A stretch of DNA of 64,000 nt from the NCBI GenBank assembly GCA_910585805.1, contig CAJUFB010000015.1:4538-68537 (forward strand), in the 5' to 3' direction. The stretch comes from an uncultured Acetatifactor sp. Lineage in GTDB: Bacteria; Bacillota; Clostridia; Lachnospirales; Lachnospiraceae. Made by a program: the position numbers and the translations under genes. Below the pieces are notes generated by a model, which was not told the origin of the DNA, did not search any database, and saw only the letters and a list, made by a program, of their open reading frames with translations. This document shows, in pieces, positions 34,042 to 43,111 of the stretch. Position 1 is the first letter of the stretch. Every line of letters begins with the position of its first letter.

Positions 34042-35352
34042 TTGCGGACAGTTAATGTGGATTTCGCAAAATATAATAGAGTTTTGGAACAGCCTTTTTA
34101 CAGGAAAAAGGGTAAGGTTGTCAATGTAGTGGGATTGACCATTGAATCTGCCGGTCCTGACGCCAGGCTGGGAGATATCTGTGAGATCACGCCGGAGGGA
34201 GAGGAAAGACCGATCCTGGCAGAGGTAGTGGGCTTTAAGGACAAAAAGACACTGCTGATGCCTTACGATTCGGTGGACGGCATCGCTTTGGGATGTATTG
34301 TGGAAAATACAGACAATCCATTGCAGGTGACAGTGAGTGACGCCCTGTTGGGGAAGACCCTGAACGGCCTGGGAATTCCGGTGGACGACACACGGGTCGA
34401 GGGTGTGCCGTATCTGGTGGAGGCGGCGCCGCCTGATCCTTTGAGCAGGAAGATCATAGACGAAGTGCTTCCGCTGGGGGTGAAGGCAGTGGACGGCCTG
34501 ATCACGGTGGGCAAAGGGCAGCGTATTGGGATCTTTGCCGGTTCCGGTGTGGGAAAATCCACTCTGATGGGCATGTTTGCAAGAAATACAAAGGCAGATA
34601 TTAATGTGATCGCGCTGATCGGAGAACGTGGGCGCGAGGTGCGTGAATTTATAGAACGGGATCTGGGAGAAGAGGGAATGAGGCGTTCAGTGGTAGTGGT
34701 CGCCACTTCCGACAGGCCGGCTCTGGAGAGGAATAAAGCTGCTAAAACGGCTACTGCCATTGCAGAATATTTCCGTGACCAGGGAAAAGATGTCCTGTTG
34801 ATGATGGACTCCCTGACCCGTTTTTCCATGGCGCAGCGGGAGATCGGGCTGGCGAGAGGGGAACCGCCTGTGACAAGAGGGTATCCGCCCAGTGTGTATT
34901 CCGAGATGCCCAGATTACTGGAACGGGCAGGCTGCGCGGCCATAGGATCTATCACCGGACTGTATACGGTGCTGGTGGACGGGGATGATTTCAACGAGCC
35001 CATTACCGATACGGCGCGAAGCATTCTGGACGGACATATCATGCTTGACAGAAAACTGGGACACAAGAACCATTATCCGGCCATTGATATACTCCAGAGT
35101 ATCTCAAGGTGTATGAGCCAGATCGCATCCAGAGAACATAAACAGGCAGCCGGAAAGCTGAAAAATGTAGTTGCCACCTACAACGAGGCGGAGGATCTGA
35201 TCAATATCGGCGCGTATAAAAATGGAAGCAATCCTTCCATAGATCATGCCATATCCAAAATTGAGGCGGTGAATCAGTTTTTGTGTCAGGATGTGGAGGA
35301 AAAGTTCAGTTTTGAGGACAGTGTGAGGATGCTTCAGAGGTTATTTGAATAG
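34042..35352 (+). CDS. fliI: Flagellum-specific ATPase FliI
   Basis: A 436-residue F1-beta-like ATPase of the flagellar type III export system. Walker A is GSGVGKST (about residues 168-175), Walker B DVLLMMDSLTRFSMAQREIG, and GEPPVTRGYPPSVYSEMPRL is typical of FliI. The C-terminus is the usual helical domain. The start is TTG 34042 with AGGAGG 7 bases upstream; upstream in-frame GTG at 34018 lies before that ribosome-binding site. A terminator-like hairpin follows the stop. Confidence 0.95.
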   Translation: MRTVNVDFAKYNRVLEQPFYRKKGKVVNVVGLTIESAGPDARLGDICEITPEGEERPILAEVVGFKDKKTLLMPYDSVDGIALGCIVENTDNPLQVTVSDALLGKTLNGLGIPVDDTRVEGVPYLVEAAPPDPLSRKIIDEVLPLGVKAVDGLITVGKGQRIGIFAGSGVGKSTLMGMFARNTKADINVIALIGERGREVREFIERDLGEEGMRRSVVVVATSDRPALERNKAAKTATAIAEYFRDQGKDVLLMMDSLTRFSMAQREIGLARGEPPVTRGYPPSVYSEMPRLLERAGCAAIGSITGLYTVLVDGDDFNEPITDTARSILDGHIMLDRKLGHKNHYPAIDILQSISRCMSQIASREHKQAAGKLKNVVATYNEAEDLINIGAYKNGSNPSIDHAISKIEAVNQFLCQDVEEKFSFEDSVRMLQRLFE

Positions 35353-35381
35353 AAATAGATGCGGTGCTGTAACAGGGACCG

Positions 35382-35418
35382 GGAAGTGTTTTCTGTGATT
35401 TGCGGACACTTCCTTTTT
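35382..35418 (+). terminator. Terminator-like hairpin between fliI and fliJ
   Basis: GGAAGTGT (35382-35389) pairs perfectly with ACACTTCC (35406-35413) and is followed by TTTTTAGG. The T tract runs into the fliJ ribosome-binding site AGGAGG. It could be an attenuator within the operon. Confidence 0.6.
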
Positions 35419-35430
35419 AGGAGGATAAGG

Positions 35431-35904
35431 ATGGCCAGATTTCGATATTCCATGCAGAATATCCTCAATATCAAGCTGAAGCTGGAAACGCAGGCGAAGC
35501 AGGATTTTTCAGAGGCGAAGGCAGCTCTGGATGAAGAGGAAGAGAGACTGCAGGGACTGGTGGAACGAAAGTGCGGATATGAGCAGGAGGCGGGACAGCT
35601 TCTGGCCGGAAGGCTGAACCTTCGGAGGATCGAGGAAAATAAGGCGGCGATCCGCTGCATGGAGGATTACATAGAGAGACAACAGTTTAACGTGGACAGA
35701 GCCGGGAAGAAGCTGTTTGAAGCCACGGAGAGACTGAAGCAGGTGCGGATAGAGCGGAAGACACATGAGACGCTGAAGGATAAGGCTTTTGAGGAATTCC
35801 TGATGGAGGAAAAGCGGCAGGAGAGTAAGGAGATCGACCAGCTGACCAGTTATACTTACGGACAGCGTATCAATATGGAAGACGTAGAGCGGATACTGGC
35901 CTGA
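35431..35904 (+). CDS. fliJ: Flagellar export protein FliJ
   Basis: A 157-residue, almost wholly coiled-coil protein (Glu/Lys/Gln-rich, no Pro) with the FliJ opening ARFRYSMQNILNIKLKLETQ. FliJ is the central stalk of the FliI hexamer and helps export-gate opening. ATG 35431 follows TAGGAGG. It comes between fliI and a MotE-like gene, as in Bacillus (fliJ-ylxF). Confidence 0.9.
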   Translation: MARFRYSMQNILNIKLKLETQAKQDFSEAKAALDEEEERLQGLVERKCGYEQEAGQLLAGRLNLRRIEENKAAIRCMEDYIERQQFNVDRAGKKLFEATERLKQVRIERKTHETLKDKAFEEFLMEEKRQESKEIDQLTSYTYGQRINMEDVERILA

Positions 35905-36031
35905 ATATATGCGTATGAGAGAAAATATCTGCCGGTGTGACGGTATAGCGGGTGAGTGCTCTGGAAAATGATGCGGAGAATGGCAGATAAAGGTGCTCAA
36001 AAGTATAAGAATTTTGCTCGGGAGATGACGT

Positions 36032-36892
36032 ATGGCGAAGGAATTGAGTCCTCTGGCTGCTGCGGCAGAAGAGGAAAAAGCGAAATTAAAAGAAGAAAAA
36101 AAACAGTTTAAACAGGAGCAGAAAGCTCAGAAAAAGGAAGCGAAGCGCAGGGCAGCCGAGATTGCCAGGCAGGAGGAAGCGCTGGGGGAGGACGGAGGCA
36201 GCGGTCTGGTCACTTTTGCCGCCACGATACTGATCGTCGCTCTGTGGGTGGCAGTGGTCTGCGTAGTGGTGAAGATGGATGTGGGCGGCTTTGGCAGCAG
36301 TGTGCTGGCACCTGTTTTGAAGGATGTTCCTGTTATCAATAAGATACTGCCGTCTACGGTACCGGTGTCGGGGAGTGAGGATTCCGATGGTTACGGCGGC
36401 TACGCCAGTATCGAGGAAGCTGTCGAATATATCAAACAACTGGAACAGCAACTGGAGCAGATACAGATTGCCTCCAATGCGAAGGATGCTGAAACAGAGA
36501 CGCTGAAAGCGGAAATACTGCGTCTTCAGGAATTTGAGCAGAGGCAGGTGGAATTTCAGCGTATCATGACTGAATTTTATGAAGAAGTGGCGAATATAGA
36601 TCCGGATGGACTGCTGAAGTATTATGAATCCATGGATCCCACCACATTGGAATATATTACGAGACAGGTTGTGATCCAGAAACAGAAGAGCGACGAGCTT
36701 GACAGTTATGTCCAGACGTTTGCCGAGATGAAGCCCAAGGTGGCGGCCAAGACATTTGAAGCCATGAACGACCTGGATCTGGTGGCTGAGATACTGGGGG
36801 AAATGACTGTGGCGCAGAGAGCGGCGATCCTGGATGTGATTGACACAGAGGTGGGAGCGAAGCTGGCGAAGATGATGCAGCCGGGGTCTTAA
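36032..36892 (+). CDS. MotE/YlxF-like flagellar protein
   Basis: A 286-residue protein with an N-terminal basic/acidic coiled coil (residues 12-50), a membrane helix (about 58-81), a second extracytoplasmic coiled coil (about 130-185) and a C-terminal MgtE_N-like helical domain (LLKYYESMDPTTLEYITRQV, then AAKTFEAMNDLDLVAEILGE). This is the arrangement of YlxF in Bacillus and MotE-type chaperones of the flagellar motor. The gene sits between fliJ and fliK exactly as ylxF does. Function in this organism is inferred. It starts with ATG 36032 after a weak ribosome-binding site. Confidence 0.75.
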   Translation: MAKELSPLAAAAEEEKAKLKEEKKQFKQEQKAQKKEAKRRAAEIARQEEALGEDGGSGLVTFAATILIVALWVAVVCVVVKMDVGGFGSSVLAPVLKDVPVINKILPSTVPVSGSEDSDGYGGYASIEEAVEYIKQLEQQLEQIQIASNAKDAETETLKAEILRLQEFEQRQVEFQRIMTEFYEEVANIDPDGLLKYYESMDPTTLEYITRQVVIQKQKSDELDSYVQTFAEMKPKVAAKTFEAMNDLDLVAEILGEMTVAQRAAILDVIDTEVGAKLAKMMQPGS

Positions 36893-37083
36893 GGAAGGTC
36901 CGATTTGATCCGATATATAATTGGGTAATTAGAACCCATGACGTATACGGAACTGAAAACAGCAGGGGTCGGTCCAGATGTCCGATATGATTTCGGCTTA
37001 AATGCCTCAGGGAGAAATGATACTGTAATATCCGGCATCCGGACAGAGCGTTTGCGGAACGCAATGAAGAAAGGAGGAGGAAA

Positions 37084-38661
37084 ATGGCGAATACAGCTGT
37101 AAAAGACGTAAGTTCGTTGTTCCTGAATCGCACGGTTCCTGTGGCAGGAAAAGCAGCAGGCGGCGGAGACTTCCAAAAGGTGTGGAACAGGCAGCTGAAT
37201 AAGGGTCTTTCGGACAGCGCGGCCGGTGACAGCAATAGCCAGAAGCAGAACAAGATCAGCGAAAAAAAGAATGACGGCTTTCAGGAGAAAGCGCCTGTGA
37301 AGGAAAACGACGGGACGCAGTCGGAGGAAATGCAGTCTGTGGATTCATCCCAGGAGAACGGTCAGGGAGAAACTGTTTCGGAAGACAGGGATACAGCGGA
37401 GTCTGGGGCAGAACAGACAACCGTATCGGAAGCAGGGGAATCTGAGAATGTGGCGGATGATCTGCAGAATGTTCTGAATGTGGCGGAAATGTCAAAGCAG
37501 GAGAAAGCAGAGCTTCCGGATATAGAGCAGGATATGCAGGAAGATGTATCTGGGGTAACGCAGGAGCAGCTGTTGGCAATGGAGATTCTGGGCACAGCGG
37601 CAGCACAGCTCATGGAACAGATTGCCGATGTCTTCGAGGTTACTGTGGACGAATTACAGTCTGTCATGGATAATCTGGAAATGGAACCGGCAGATCTGCT
37701 GGACGCTTCGAAGCTGGGAAATCTGCTGTTGGAGCTTGGAGGTGCGAAGGACGCTTATGCCCTGATCACGGACGGCACCTTATACGACAATTATCGTATG
37801 ATAATGGGACAGTTGGATCAAGTGCTTCGGGAAAGCGCCGGAGAGTTGATGACAGAGCCGGAACAGCTGCCGATACTTCTAAAAGACAGCATGCAGGCAG
37901 TGCAGGAGGCGGAAGCGTCGCTGGGTATGCCTGAAGACAGGATGGCTGGTCTGAGGGAAGGAAGCGTGACAGTCACAGAAGAAGAAGGAGGAATGTTGAA
38001 TTCCGAATTCAATGCAGAGGTTGCGGTGGAGGAACAGGCAGCTGCGCACGGGCAGGATACAGAAGGGCAGGAACGGAGCGGAAGGCAGTCTGAAGGAAAG
38101 GCGGACGGAGAAGATCAGTTGAATCTGATTCATCAGGATTTCAGAACGGAACAATTTCGTCCGGAACAGCAGCAGGTGGGAGAGATTCCCCGGTATAGTT
38201 CCTGGAGTACGGATACCAGGCAGATCATGAACCAGATCCTGGATTATATGAAGCTGAGCCTGAGCGCGGATACTACGAGCCTGGAGATGCAGTTGCATCC
38301 TGCCAGTTTAGGGACACTGCATGTACAGATCGCTTCAAGAGGCGGGATTGTCACAGCGAATTTTATTACGGAAAATGAAGCTGTGAAGACGGCGCTGGAA
38401 AGCCAGATGCTGCAGCTGAGGGAGCAGTTCGAGGAGCAGGGGGTCAAGGTGGAAGCCATAGAAGTTACCGTTCAGACTCATGAATTCGAACAGAATCTGG
38501 AGCAGGGCAGGGGCAGAAGCCAGCAGGAAGGCGAGAAGAGAGGCAGGAGCAGAAGATTCCGTATGAATAGAGTCTCTGTGATGAGTGCTGCGGAGTCGGA
38601 TGATGCTGCGGCAGCAGACAGGATCGCGGCAGACGGAAGCACGGTGAGTTACACTGCATAA
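37084..38661 (+). CDS. fliK: Flagellar hook-length control protein FliK
   Basis: A 525-residue molecular ruler. The first 350 residues are low-complexity acidic/Gln/Ser-rich, as in FliK ruler regions. The C-terminal domain (about 395-470) has the Flg_hook pattern SLEMQLHPASLGTLHVQI, then GIVTANFITENEAVKTALES and LREQFEEQGVKVEAIEVTV. A Gln/Arg-rich tail follows. AAGGAGGAGG precedes the ATG. A 191-base gap before it holds no called feature; a 54-codon frame from 36938 is not supported. Confidence 0.9.
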   Translation: MANTAVKDVSSLFLNRTVPVAGKAAGGGDFQKVWNRQLNKGLSDSAAGDSNSQKQNKISEKKNDGFQEKAPVKENDGTQSEEMQSVDSSQENGQGETVSEDRDTAESGAEQTTVSEAGESENVADDLQNVLNVAEMSKQEKAELPDIEQDMQEDVSGVTQEQLLAMEILGTAAAQLMEQIADVFEVTVDELQSVMDNLEMEPADLLDASKLGNLLLELGGAKDAYALITDGTLYDNYRMIMGQLDQVLRESAGELMTEPEQLPILLKDSMQAVQEAEASLGMPEDRMAGLREGSVTVTEEEGGMLNSEFNAEVAVEEQAAAHGQDTEGQERSGRQSEGKADGEDQLNLIHQDFRTEQFRPEQQQVGEIPRYSSWSTDTRQIMNQILDYMKLSLSADTTSLEMQLHPASLGTLHVQIASRGGIVTANFITENEAVKTALESQMLQLREQFEEQGVKVEAIEVTVQTHEFEQNLEQGRGRSQQEGEKRGRSRRFRMNRVSVMSAAESDDAAAADRIAADGSTVSYTA

Positions 38662-38752
38662 TTACGGATTGCGTGAAAACGGACATTCGATCCGAAAATG
38701 CGATTCGTTATTATAAAATAAGCACTGTTAAAATAGAGAAAGGAGTACACAT

Positions 38753-39487
38753 ATGGCTTTAATGGCACCCGTGGAAAACGGGCAGATTGTGGAGACAGAA
38801 TCTCAGAAGTCTCTGAAAAAGCAGCTTACCGCCAGTAAAAACGGCATGGACAAAGAGGCTTTTCTGCAGTTGCTGGTGGCGCAGATGCAGTATCAGGATC
38901 CCCTGGAACCCACGTCAAACACAGAATTTGTATCCCAGTACGCACAGTTCTCTCAGGTAGAGCAGATGCAGAATCTGGCAGCGACCTCTGAACTGGCCAG
39001 AGCCACTTCTCTGGTTGGTCAGCATGTTTATGTCAAGACTACCGGATCGGACGGAGATCCCAAGTACATTTATGGCAAGGTAGATTATGTTGCCTTTGAG
39101 AATAATAAGGCGTATGTTGCCATCGAAGAATCACTTTATTCCATTGATGATGTGGATACGGTGGTGGATCTGCAGTACAAGGATGCTTATGATAAGGCTT
39201 ACGATTTCAATGAGAGGCTGAATAAGCTTCCGAAGCCTACCAATATAGATCTTTCCAATGCGGAGGAGATTGACGAACTGGAGAAGATTTACAATGAGAT
39301 GACGGATTACGAGAAGAGCTTTGTCGCCTCGGATGTGGTGAAGCGCCTGAACCAGTACATTGAGAGGCTCAAGGAAATACGCGCCGCCGCAGAGGAAGAC
39401 GGGAAGGGTGACGAGACGGAAGAAGGCGGAGAAGAGTCCGGAGGAGATTCCGGTAAAGAGGAGACGGAAGGCGCTGATAAAGCATAA
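38753..39487 (+). CDS. flgD: Flagellar hook capping protein FlgD, unusual C-terminus
   Basis: A 244-residue hook scaffold. The N-terminal capping motif is clear (KNGMDKEAFLQLLVAQMQYQ, then DPLEPTSNTEFVSQYAQFSQ, VEQMQNLAATSEL). After the short beta region (LVGQHVYVKTTGSDGDPKYI) the usual FlgD Ig/tudor-like core seems replaced by a helical segment (about residues 160-215) and an acidic Glu/Gly/Asp tail (about 216-244). AAAGGAG precedes the ATG. It sits upstream of a TIGR02530-type gene and flgE, as in other Firmicutes. Confidence 0.9.
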   Translation: MALMAPVENGQIVETESQKSLKKQLTASKNGMDKEAFLQLLVAQMQYQDPLEPTSNTEFVSQYAQFSQVEQMQNLAATSELARATSLVGQHVYVKTTGSDGDPKYIYGKVDYVAFENNKAYVAIEESLYSIDDVDTVVDLQYKDAYDKAYDFNERLNKLPKPTNIDLSNAEEIDELEKIYNEMTDYEKSFVASDVVKRLNQYIERLKEIRAAAEEDGKGDETEEGGEESGGDSGKEETEGADKA

Positions 39488-39502
39488 AAGGAGTTTACAA
39501 GG

Positions 39503-39910
39503 ATGGATATTCAGGGCAATGGGTATATTTCCATTAAGCAGCTGACGGATCAGTATCTGGGAAAGCAGGCACAGGTCCGGAGAGCCACGGATGGCGAAGC
39601 CCGGGAGGGCATATCCTTTCAGGATGTTTTACGGCAGAAGACACTGGGAGAGACCGGTGGCCTAAAATTTTCCAAGCATGCGATGGGAAGGCTGGCTGAC
39701 CGCAATATTGAGCTGAGTGATGCTCAGCTGGAGCGGTTGGAGTCCGGAACAAAGAAAGCAGGGCAAAAGGGGATCAGAGATTCGCTGGTGATCGTGGATC
39801 AGCTGGCGTTTATTGTAAATATCCCCAATCAGACAGTCGTCACTGCAATGGACAGTACGGATACAGAGGAGAACATATTCACCAATATTAACGGGGCAGT
39901 TATCATATAA
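39503..39910 (+). CDS. TIGR02530-type flagellar operon protein
   Basis: A 135-residue protein of a family found between flgD and flgE in Firmicutes (Bacillus YlxG neighbourhood). The diagnostic part is LKFSKHAMGRLADRNIELSD, then RDSLVIVDQLAFIVNIPNQT. The C-terminus (ENIFTNINGAVII) is also typical. The role is unknown, probably hook assembly. AAAGGAG is 11 bases before the ATG. Confidence 0.85.
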   Translation: MDIQGNGYISIKQLTDQYLGKQAQVRRATDGEAREGISFQDVLRQKTLGETGGLKFSKHAMGRLADRNIELSDAQLERLESGTKKAGQKGIRDSLVIVDQLAFIVNIPNQTVVTAMDSTDTEENIFTNINGAVII

Positions 39911-39990
39911 CCGGACCTGTAAGGAGGTTGTGGCCTCTCGAATGACTGAGAGGGGCATGCTCCGTTCCAGATCAGGAGGAACAGATTACT

Positions 39991-41784
39991 ATGATGAGAT
40001 CACTTTTTGCTGGTGTGTCAGGCCTTAAGGCGCACCAGACCAGAATGGATGTTATAGGTAATAACATCGCAAACGTTAACACAGTTGCATACAAGTCCAG
40101 TTCCATGACTTTTGCGGCGCTGATGAGCCAGACGACGCAGAGGGCCAGCGGAGCCAATGCCAGCACGGGAACCGGAGGCGTGAATCCCAGGCAGATCGGC
40201 CTGGGTGTAAAGACCAGCGCCATTAATGTCAACATTACCGGACAGGGGGCCAGCCAGTCAACGGGGAATCCTTTTGACATCATGATTACCGGCGAGAATT
40301 TCTTTATCGTCAACAATGGACAGGAGAATTACTTTACCAGAGACGGTTCTTTCTATGTGGACGGCGCGGGGAACCTGGCCATGACCAGTATCGGCTACAG
40401 TGTCATGGGATGGCAGGTGGACGAGGAGACCGGTGCGATTAAGAAGGACAGCGTGTCTGCTCTTCGTATTATGAATACGGCTAATATGAATTATCCTCCG
40501 GAAGCTACCACTCAGGGGTATATGTCAGGTATCCTTGATAAGCTTGACACGGATGTGACCAGCAGCAGCGGCAAGGTTGTGAACTTCCAGTTTTATGATG
40601 ATTTGGGATACAGCTATAATGCAAAATTTGTATTTAAGCAGTCAGAAACCGATGCGAAGAACGAATATAGCCTGGAACTGGATAAGATCACTGATTCGGA
40701 CGGGAAAGAGGTTGAGATGACGGCTGAGCAGAAAGCTGCGGTATTTGGTCAGACACAGACGCAGGCACAGTCAGGCAGAGTGGCTTTGGGAAAGGGTTAT
40801 AAGTGGGAGAATGGTGTGCTGAAGGACGCGGATGGAAAGGAACTTGCGAGTCTGACAGCTATTCAGGGGGATACAGCGTATAAGCCTACAAACCCGGCAG
40901 ATGCAGAGGAAATATCTGTAGAGCAGCAGCTTGATAATATTGCAAAAGCGTATGGATATAAAGGCTCAACAGAGGATTTCCTGAGTAAGATTTATGAGGT
41001 TACCCCGGCAAATCCGGATGCGACTCCCCCTGTAGAGGCAGTTACATGTACGATCAGGGATATGATATATGGAGAAAATGATTCTAATAATGCAAAGGCA
41101 CCTACGCTTGATAGTCTGGTGAATACTGGTACTGGTACGACAGATGAAGGCTTTGAGACCACAGGGCGCGAATTCACGGGAGTGATCGTTAAATATAACG
41201 CTAAAAATGGTACATTCGAAAGAGTAGAGGGAGGAAAAGTCGCGGAAGGCGGGGATGTTCCGTCTGTGATTACCCTGAATCTGAGCGGTATCGGCAATGG
41301 CAATTTTAAAGATATCGACATTGACCTGTCATCTACCACCAATGTAGACAACAAGGGTACATCCACCATCGGTGCCACCAACGGTGCAGACGATGAGTTC
41401 AGTACCGGTTCCGGACGCCGCAATGGTGTCCTGAAAGGATTATCCGTGCAGCAGAACGGTATGATTTATGGAACCTACGACAATGGCATGACCAAGTTGT
41501 TGGGGCAGATAGCAACCGCGAAATTTGCCAACGCATCCGGTCTGGAAAAACTGGCGGATAATCTTTATGCCGCTACACTGAACTCCGGCTCCTTCGACGG
41601 CATCGGTGTGGACATCACCGCGGAGGGCGATTACATGTCCACAGGCCAGCTGGAGATGAGTAACGTGGATCTTTCTTCGGAATTTACCGAGATGATAACT
41701 ACCCAGCGTGGTTTCCAGGCAAACAGCCGTATTATAACTGTATCCGATACTTTATTGGAAGAATTAACAAACCTGAAGCGTTAA
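39991..41784 (+). CDS. flgE: Flagellar hook protein FlgE with large variable domain
   Basis: A 597-residue hook subunit. The N-terminus (MRSLFAGVSGLKAHQTRMDV, IGNNIANVNTVAYKSS) and C-terminus (STGQLEMSNVDLSSEFTEMI, then TTQRGFQANSRIITVSDTLL) form the D0 axial coil. FDIMITGENFFIVNNG marks the conserved D1. Residues about 225-420 are a variable surface domain, long for FlgE, with AT-richer codons than the flanks. AGGAGGAACAG precedes two in-frame ATGs; the first is taken. Confidence 0.93.
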   Translation: MMRSLFAGVSGLKAHQTRMDVIGNNIANVNTVAYKSSSMTFAALMSQTTQRASGANASTGTGGVNPRQIGLGVKTSAINVNITGQGASQSTGNPFDIMITGENFFIVNNGQENYFTRDGSFYVDGAGNLAMTSIGYSVMGWQVDEETGAIKKDSVSALRIMNTANMNYPPEATTQGYMSGILDKLDTDVTSSSGKVVNFQFYDDLGYSYNAKFVFKQSETDAKNEYSLELDKITDSDGKEVEMTAEQKAAVFGQTQTQAQSGRVALGKGYKWENGVLKDADGKELASLTAIQGDTAYKPTNPADAEEISVEQQLDNIAKAYGYKGSTEDFLSKIYEVTPANPDATPPVEAVTCTIRDMIYGENDSNNAKAPTLDSLVNTGTGTTDEGFETTGREFTGVIVKYNAKNGTFERVEGGKVAEGGDVPSVITLNLSGIGNGNFKDIDIDLSSTTNVDNKGTSTIGATNGADDEFSTGSGRRNGVLKGLSVQQNGMIYGTYDNGMTKLLGQIATAKFANASGLEKLADNLYAATLNSGSFDGIGVDITAEGDYMSTGQLEMSNVDLSSEFTEMITTQRGFQANSRIITVSDTLLEELTNLKR

Positions 41785-41820
41785 TTTATACTCGCATTAT
41801 TCAAGAGAATGTGTTATAAT
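41764..41820 (+). promoter_or_regulatory. Internal promoters after flgE
   Basis: TTAACA (41764-41769), 17 bases, TATACT (41787-41792) makes one sigma-A candidate starting in the flgE 3' end. A second extended -10, TGTTATAAT (TATAAT at 41815-41820), follows. Either could drive flbD-motA-motB and downstream genes separately from flgB. Confidence 0.55.
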
Positions 41821-42083
41821 AGGGGGGCAGGGGTCTGTCCCCCTATTCATTGGACAGAAGGTAAGCAGGATGCAGTCAGGCAGATCCGGGGACGATACGG
41901 TTGGGCGGGTCTGTCGGCAGTTTCGGAAGGTTTTTGCTTTTGCTGTGGGGTAAGGAATTTAGACGGACTGTTTTATGGCAATTCCTATCATATGGCTATC
42001 AGAAACGGAAGCTGTGTTGTGAAGCTAAGGTGGTGGCAGGTATGACAGGTTAGCGGGATGATAGTGATGCAAGAGGTTTCGAT
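41819..42083 (+). other. flgE-flbD gap with GC-rich hairpin
   Basis: ATAGGGGG (41819-41826) pairs perfectly with CCCCCTAT (41839-41846); no T run follows, so it may be a 5'-end hairpin of a transcript from the TATAAT at 41815. The remaining sequence to 42083 has no gene I can support; a 78-codon frame from 41809 overlaps the promoter and has no ribosome-binding site. Confidence 0.5.
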
Positions 42084-42269
42084 ATGATTGAAGTGACGAA
42101 ATTAAACGGTACAAAGATTTTGGCGAATCCGCATCTGTTTGAGATTGTGGAGGAGACTCCGGATACGGTGATCACTCTCACCACCGGGAAAAAAATAATT
42201 GTAAAAGAAAGTAGACAAGAGATAAAAAATCTTGTAAAATCATATAGAAAGGGTATTTTTGCGGAATAA
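42084..42269 (+). CDS. flbD: FlbD-family flagellar protein (SwrD-like)
   Basis: A 61-residue protein that matches the FlbD/SwrD family: MIEVTKLNGTKILANPHLFE, then ETPDTVITLTTGKKIIVKES. In Bacillus SwrD raises motor torque and is encoded just upstream of fliL. Length is normal. The ribosome-binding site before the ATG is weak (CAAGAGGT). It lies upstream of motA. Confidence 0.88.
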   Translation: MIEVTKLNGTKILANPHLFEIVEETPDTVITLTTGKKIIVKESRQEIKNLVKSYRKGIFAE

Positions 42270-42316
42270 TGGAAGAAAGGCATTCCAACAAAAAGCAAAA
42301 GAGTTAGGTGATTCTC

Positions 42317-43111
42317 GTGGATATTGCGTCTTTACTTGGTATTATTTTATGTTTTGCGATGATGCTCTATGGTATCATAGACGGTGCAGGTATCAATAAC
42401 CTGGTGAAGGAATACTGGAATATGCCGTCGGCAGTTATTACCTTCGGCGGTGCCTTTGCCGCTACGCTGGCATCGCACAGTCTTGCCGATTTCATCAATG
42501 GTCTGAAGAGTTTTGCACTGGTATTCAAGGCTCCGGCCATCAATACGGCGGAAATGATCAGCAAGATTATCGACCTGTCGAATGTGGCACGTAAGGAAGG
42601 GCTTCTGTCCCTGGAGGAAGCGGCTGCGGATATGGATGATGCTTTTCTGAAGAAAGGTATCCTTCTGATGGTAGACGGAACGGATCCGGAACTGGTGCGT
42701 GCCATCATGGAGACGGAACTGGTCAGTATTGAAGGGAGACATAAGACCTGCATCGGCTTCTGGGATACACTTGGTGCCATGGGTCCTGCCTGGGGTATGA
42801 TCGGTACCCTGATCGGTCTGGTAGACATGTTGTATCATATGGATAATGTGGCTACGCTGGGACCGGCCATGGCCGTGGCCCTGATTACCACTTTCTATGG
42901 TTCCGTGCTTGCGAATGCAATCTGTACCCCGGTGTCCAATAAGCTGAAAGTGGATAATGCCGCAGAGATGATGTTGAAAGAGGTTATGATTGAGGGGCTG
43001 CTGTCCATTCAGGCAGGGGAGAACCCCAGAGTAATCGAGGAGAAGCTGAAATCCTTCCTTTCTCCTCAGGACAGGGAAGCCGCCGGAGGAGATGCAGGGG
43101 GTGAGGAATAA
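42317..43111 (+). CDS. motA: Flagellar motor stator protein MotA
   Basis: A 264-residue stator subunit with four membrane helices (about 4-25, 35-52, 150-172, 180-200). LGAMGPAWGMIGTLIGLVDM and PAMAVALITTFYGSVLANAI are the proton-channel helices. The cytoplasmic loop holds the charged residues meeting FliG (ARKEGLLSLEEAA, FLKKGILLMVDGTDPELVR). GTG 42317 is chosen because the sequence then opens with the usual MotA start (MDIASLLGI) and AGGTGA lies 6 bases upstream; the frame also has GTG 42308. Its stop overlaps motB by one base. Confidence 0.93.
   Translation: MDIASLLGIILCFAMMLYGIIDGAGINNLVKEYWNMPSAVITFGGAFAATLASHSLADFINGLKSFALVFKAPAINTAEMISKIIDLSNVARKEGLLSLEEAAADMDDAFLKKGILLMVDGTDPELVRAIMETELVSIEGRHKTCIGFWDTLGAMGPAWGMIGTLIGLVDMLYHMDNVATLGPAMAVALITTFYGSVLANAICTPVSNKLKVDNAAEMMLKEVMIEGLLSIQAGENPRVIEEKLKSFLSPQDREAAGGDAGGEE

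Noticed and set aside
36938..37103. 54-codon frame before and overlapping fliK
   Set aside because: No Shine-Dalgarno sequence, overlaps fliK out of frame and shows no recognisable pattern.
41809..42045. 78-codon frame between flgE and flbD
   Set aside because: Starts inside a -10 box, lacks a ribosome-binding site and reads as random sequence rich in Cys and Trp.
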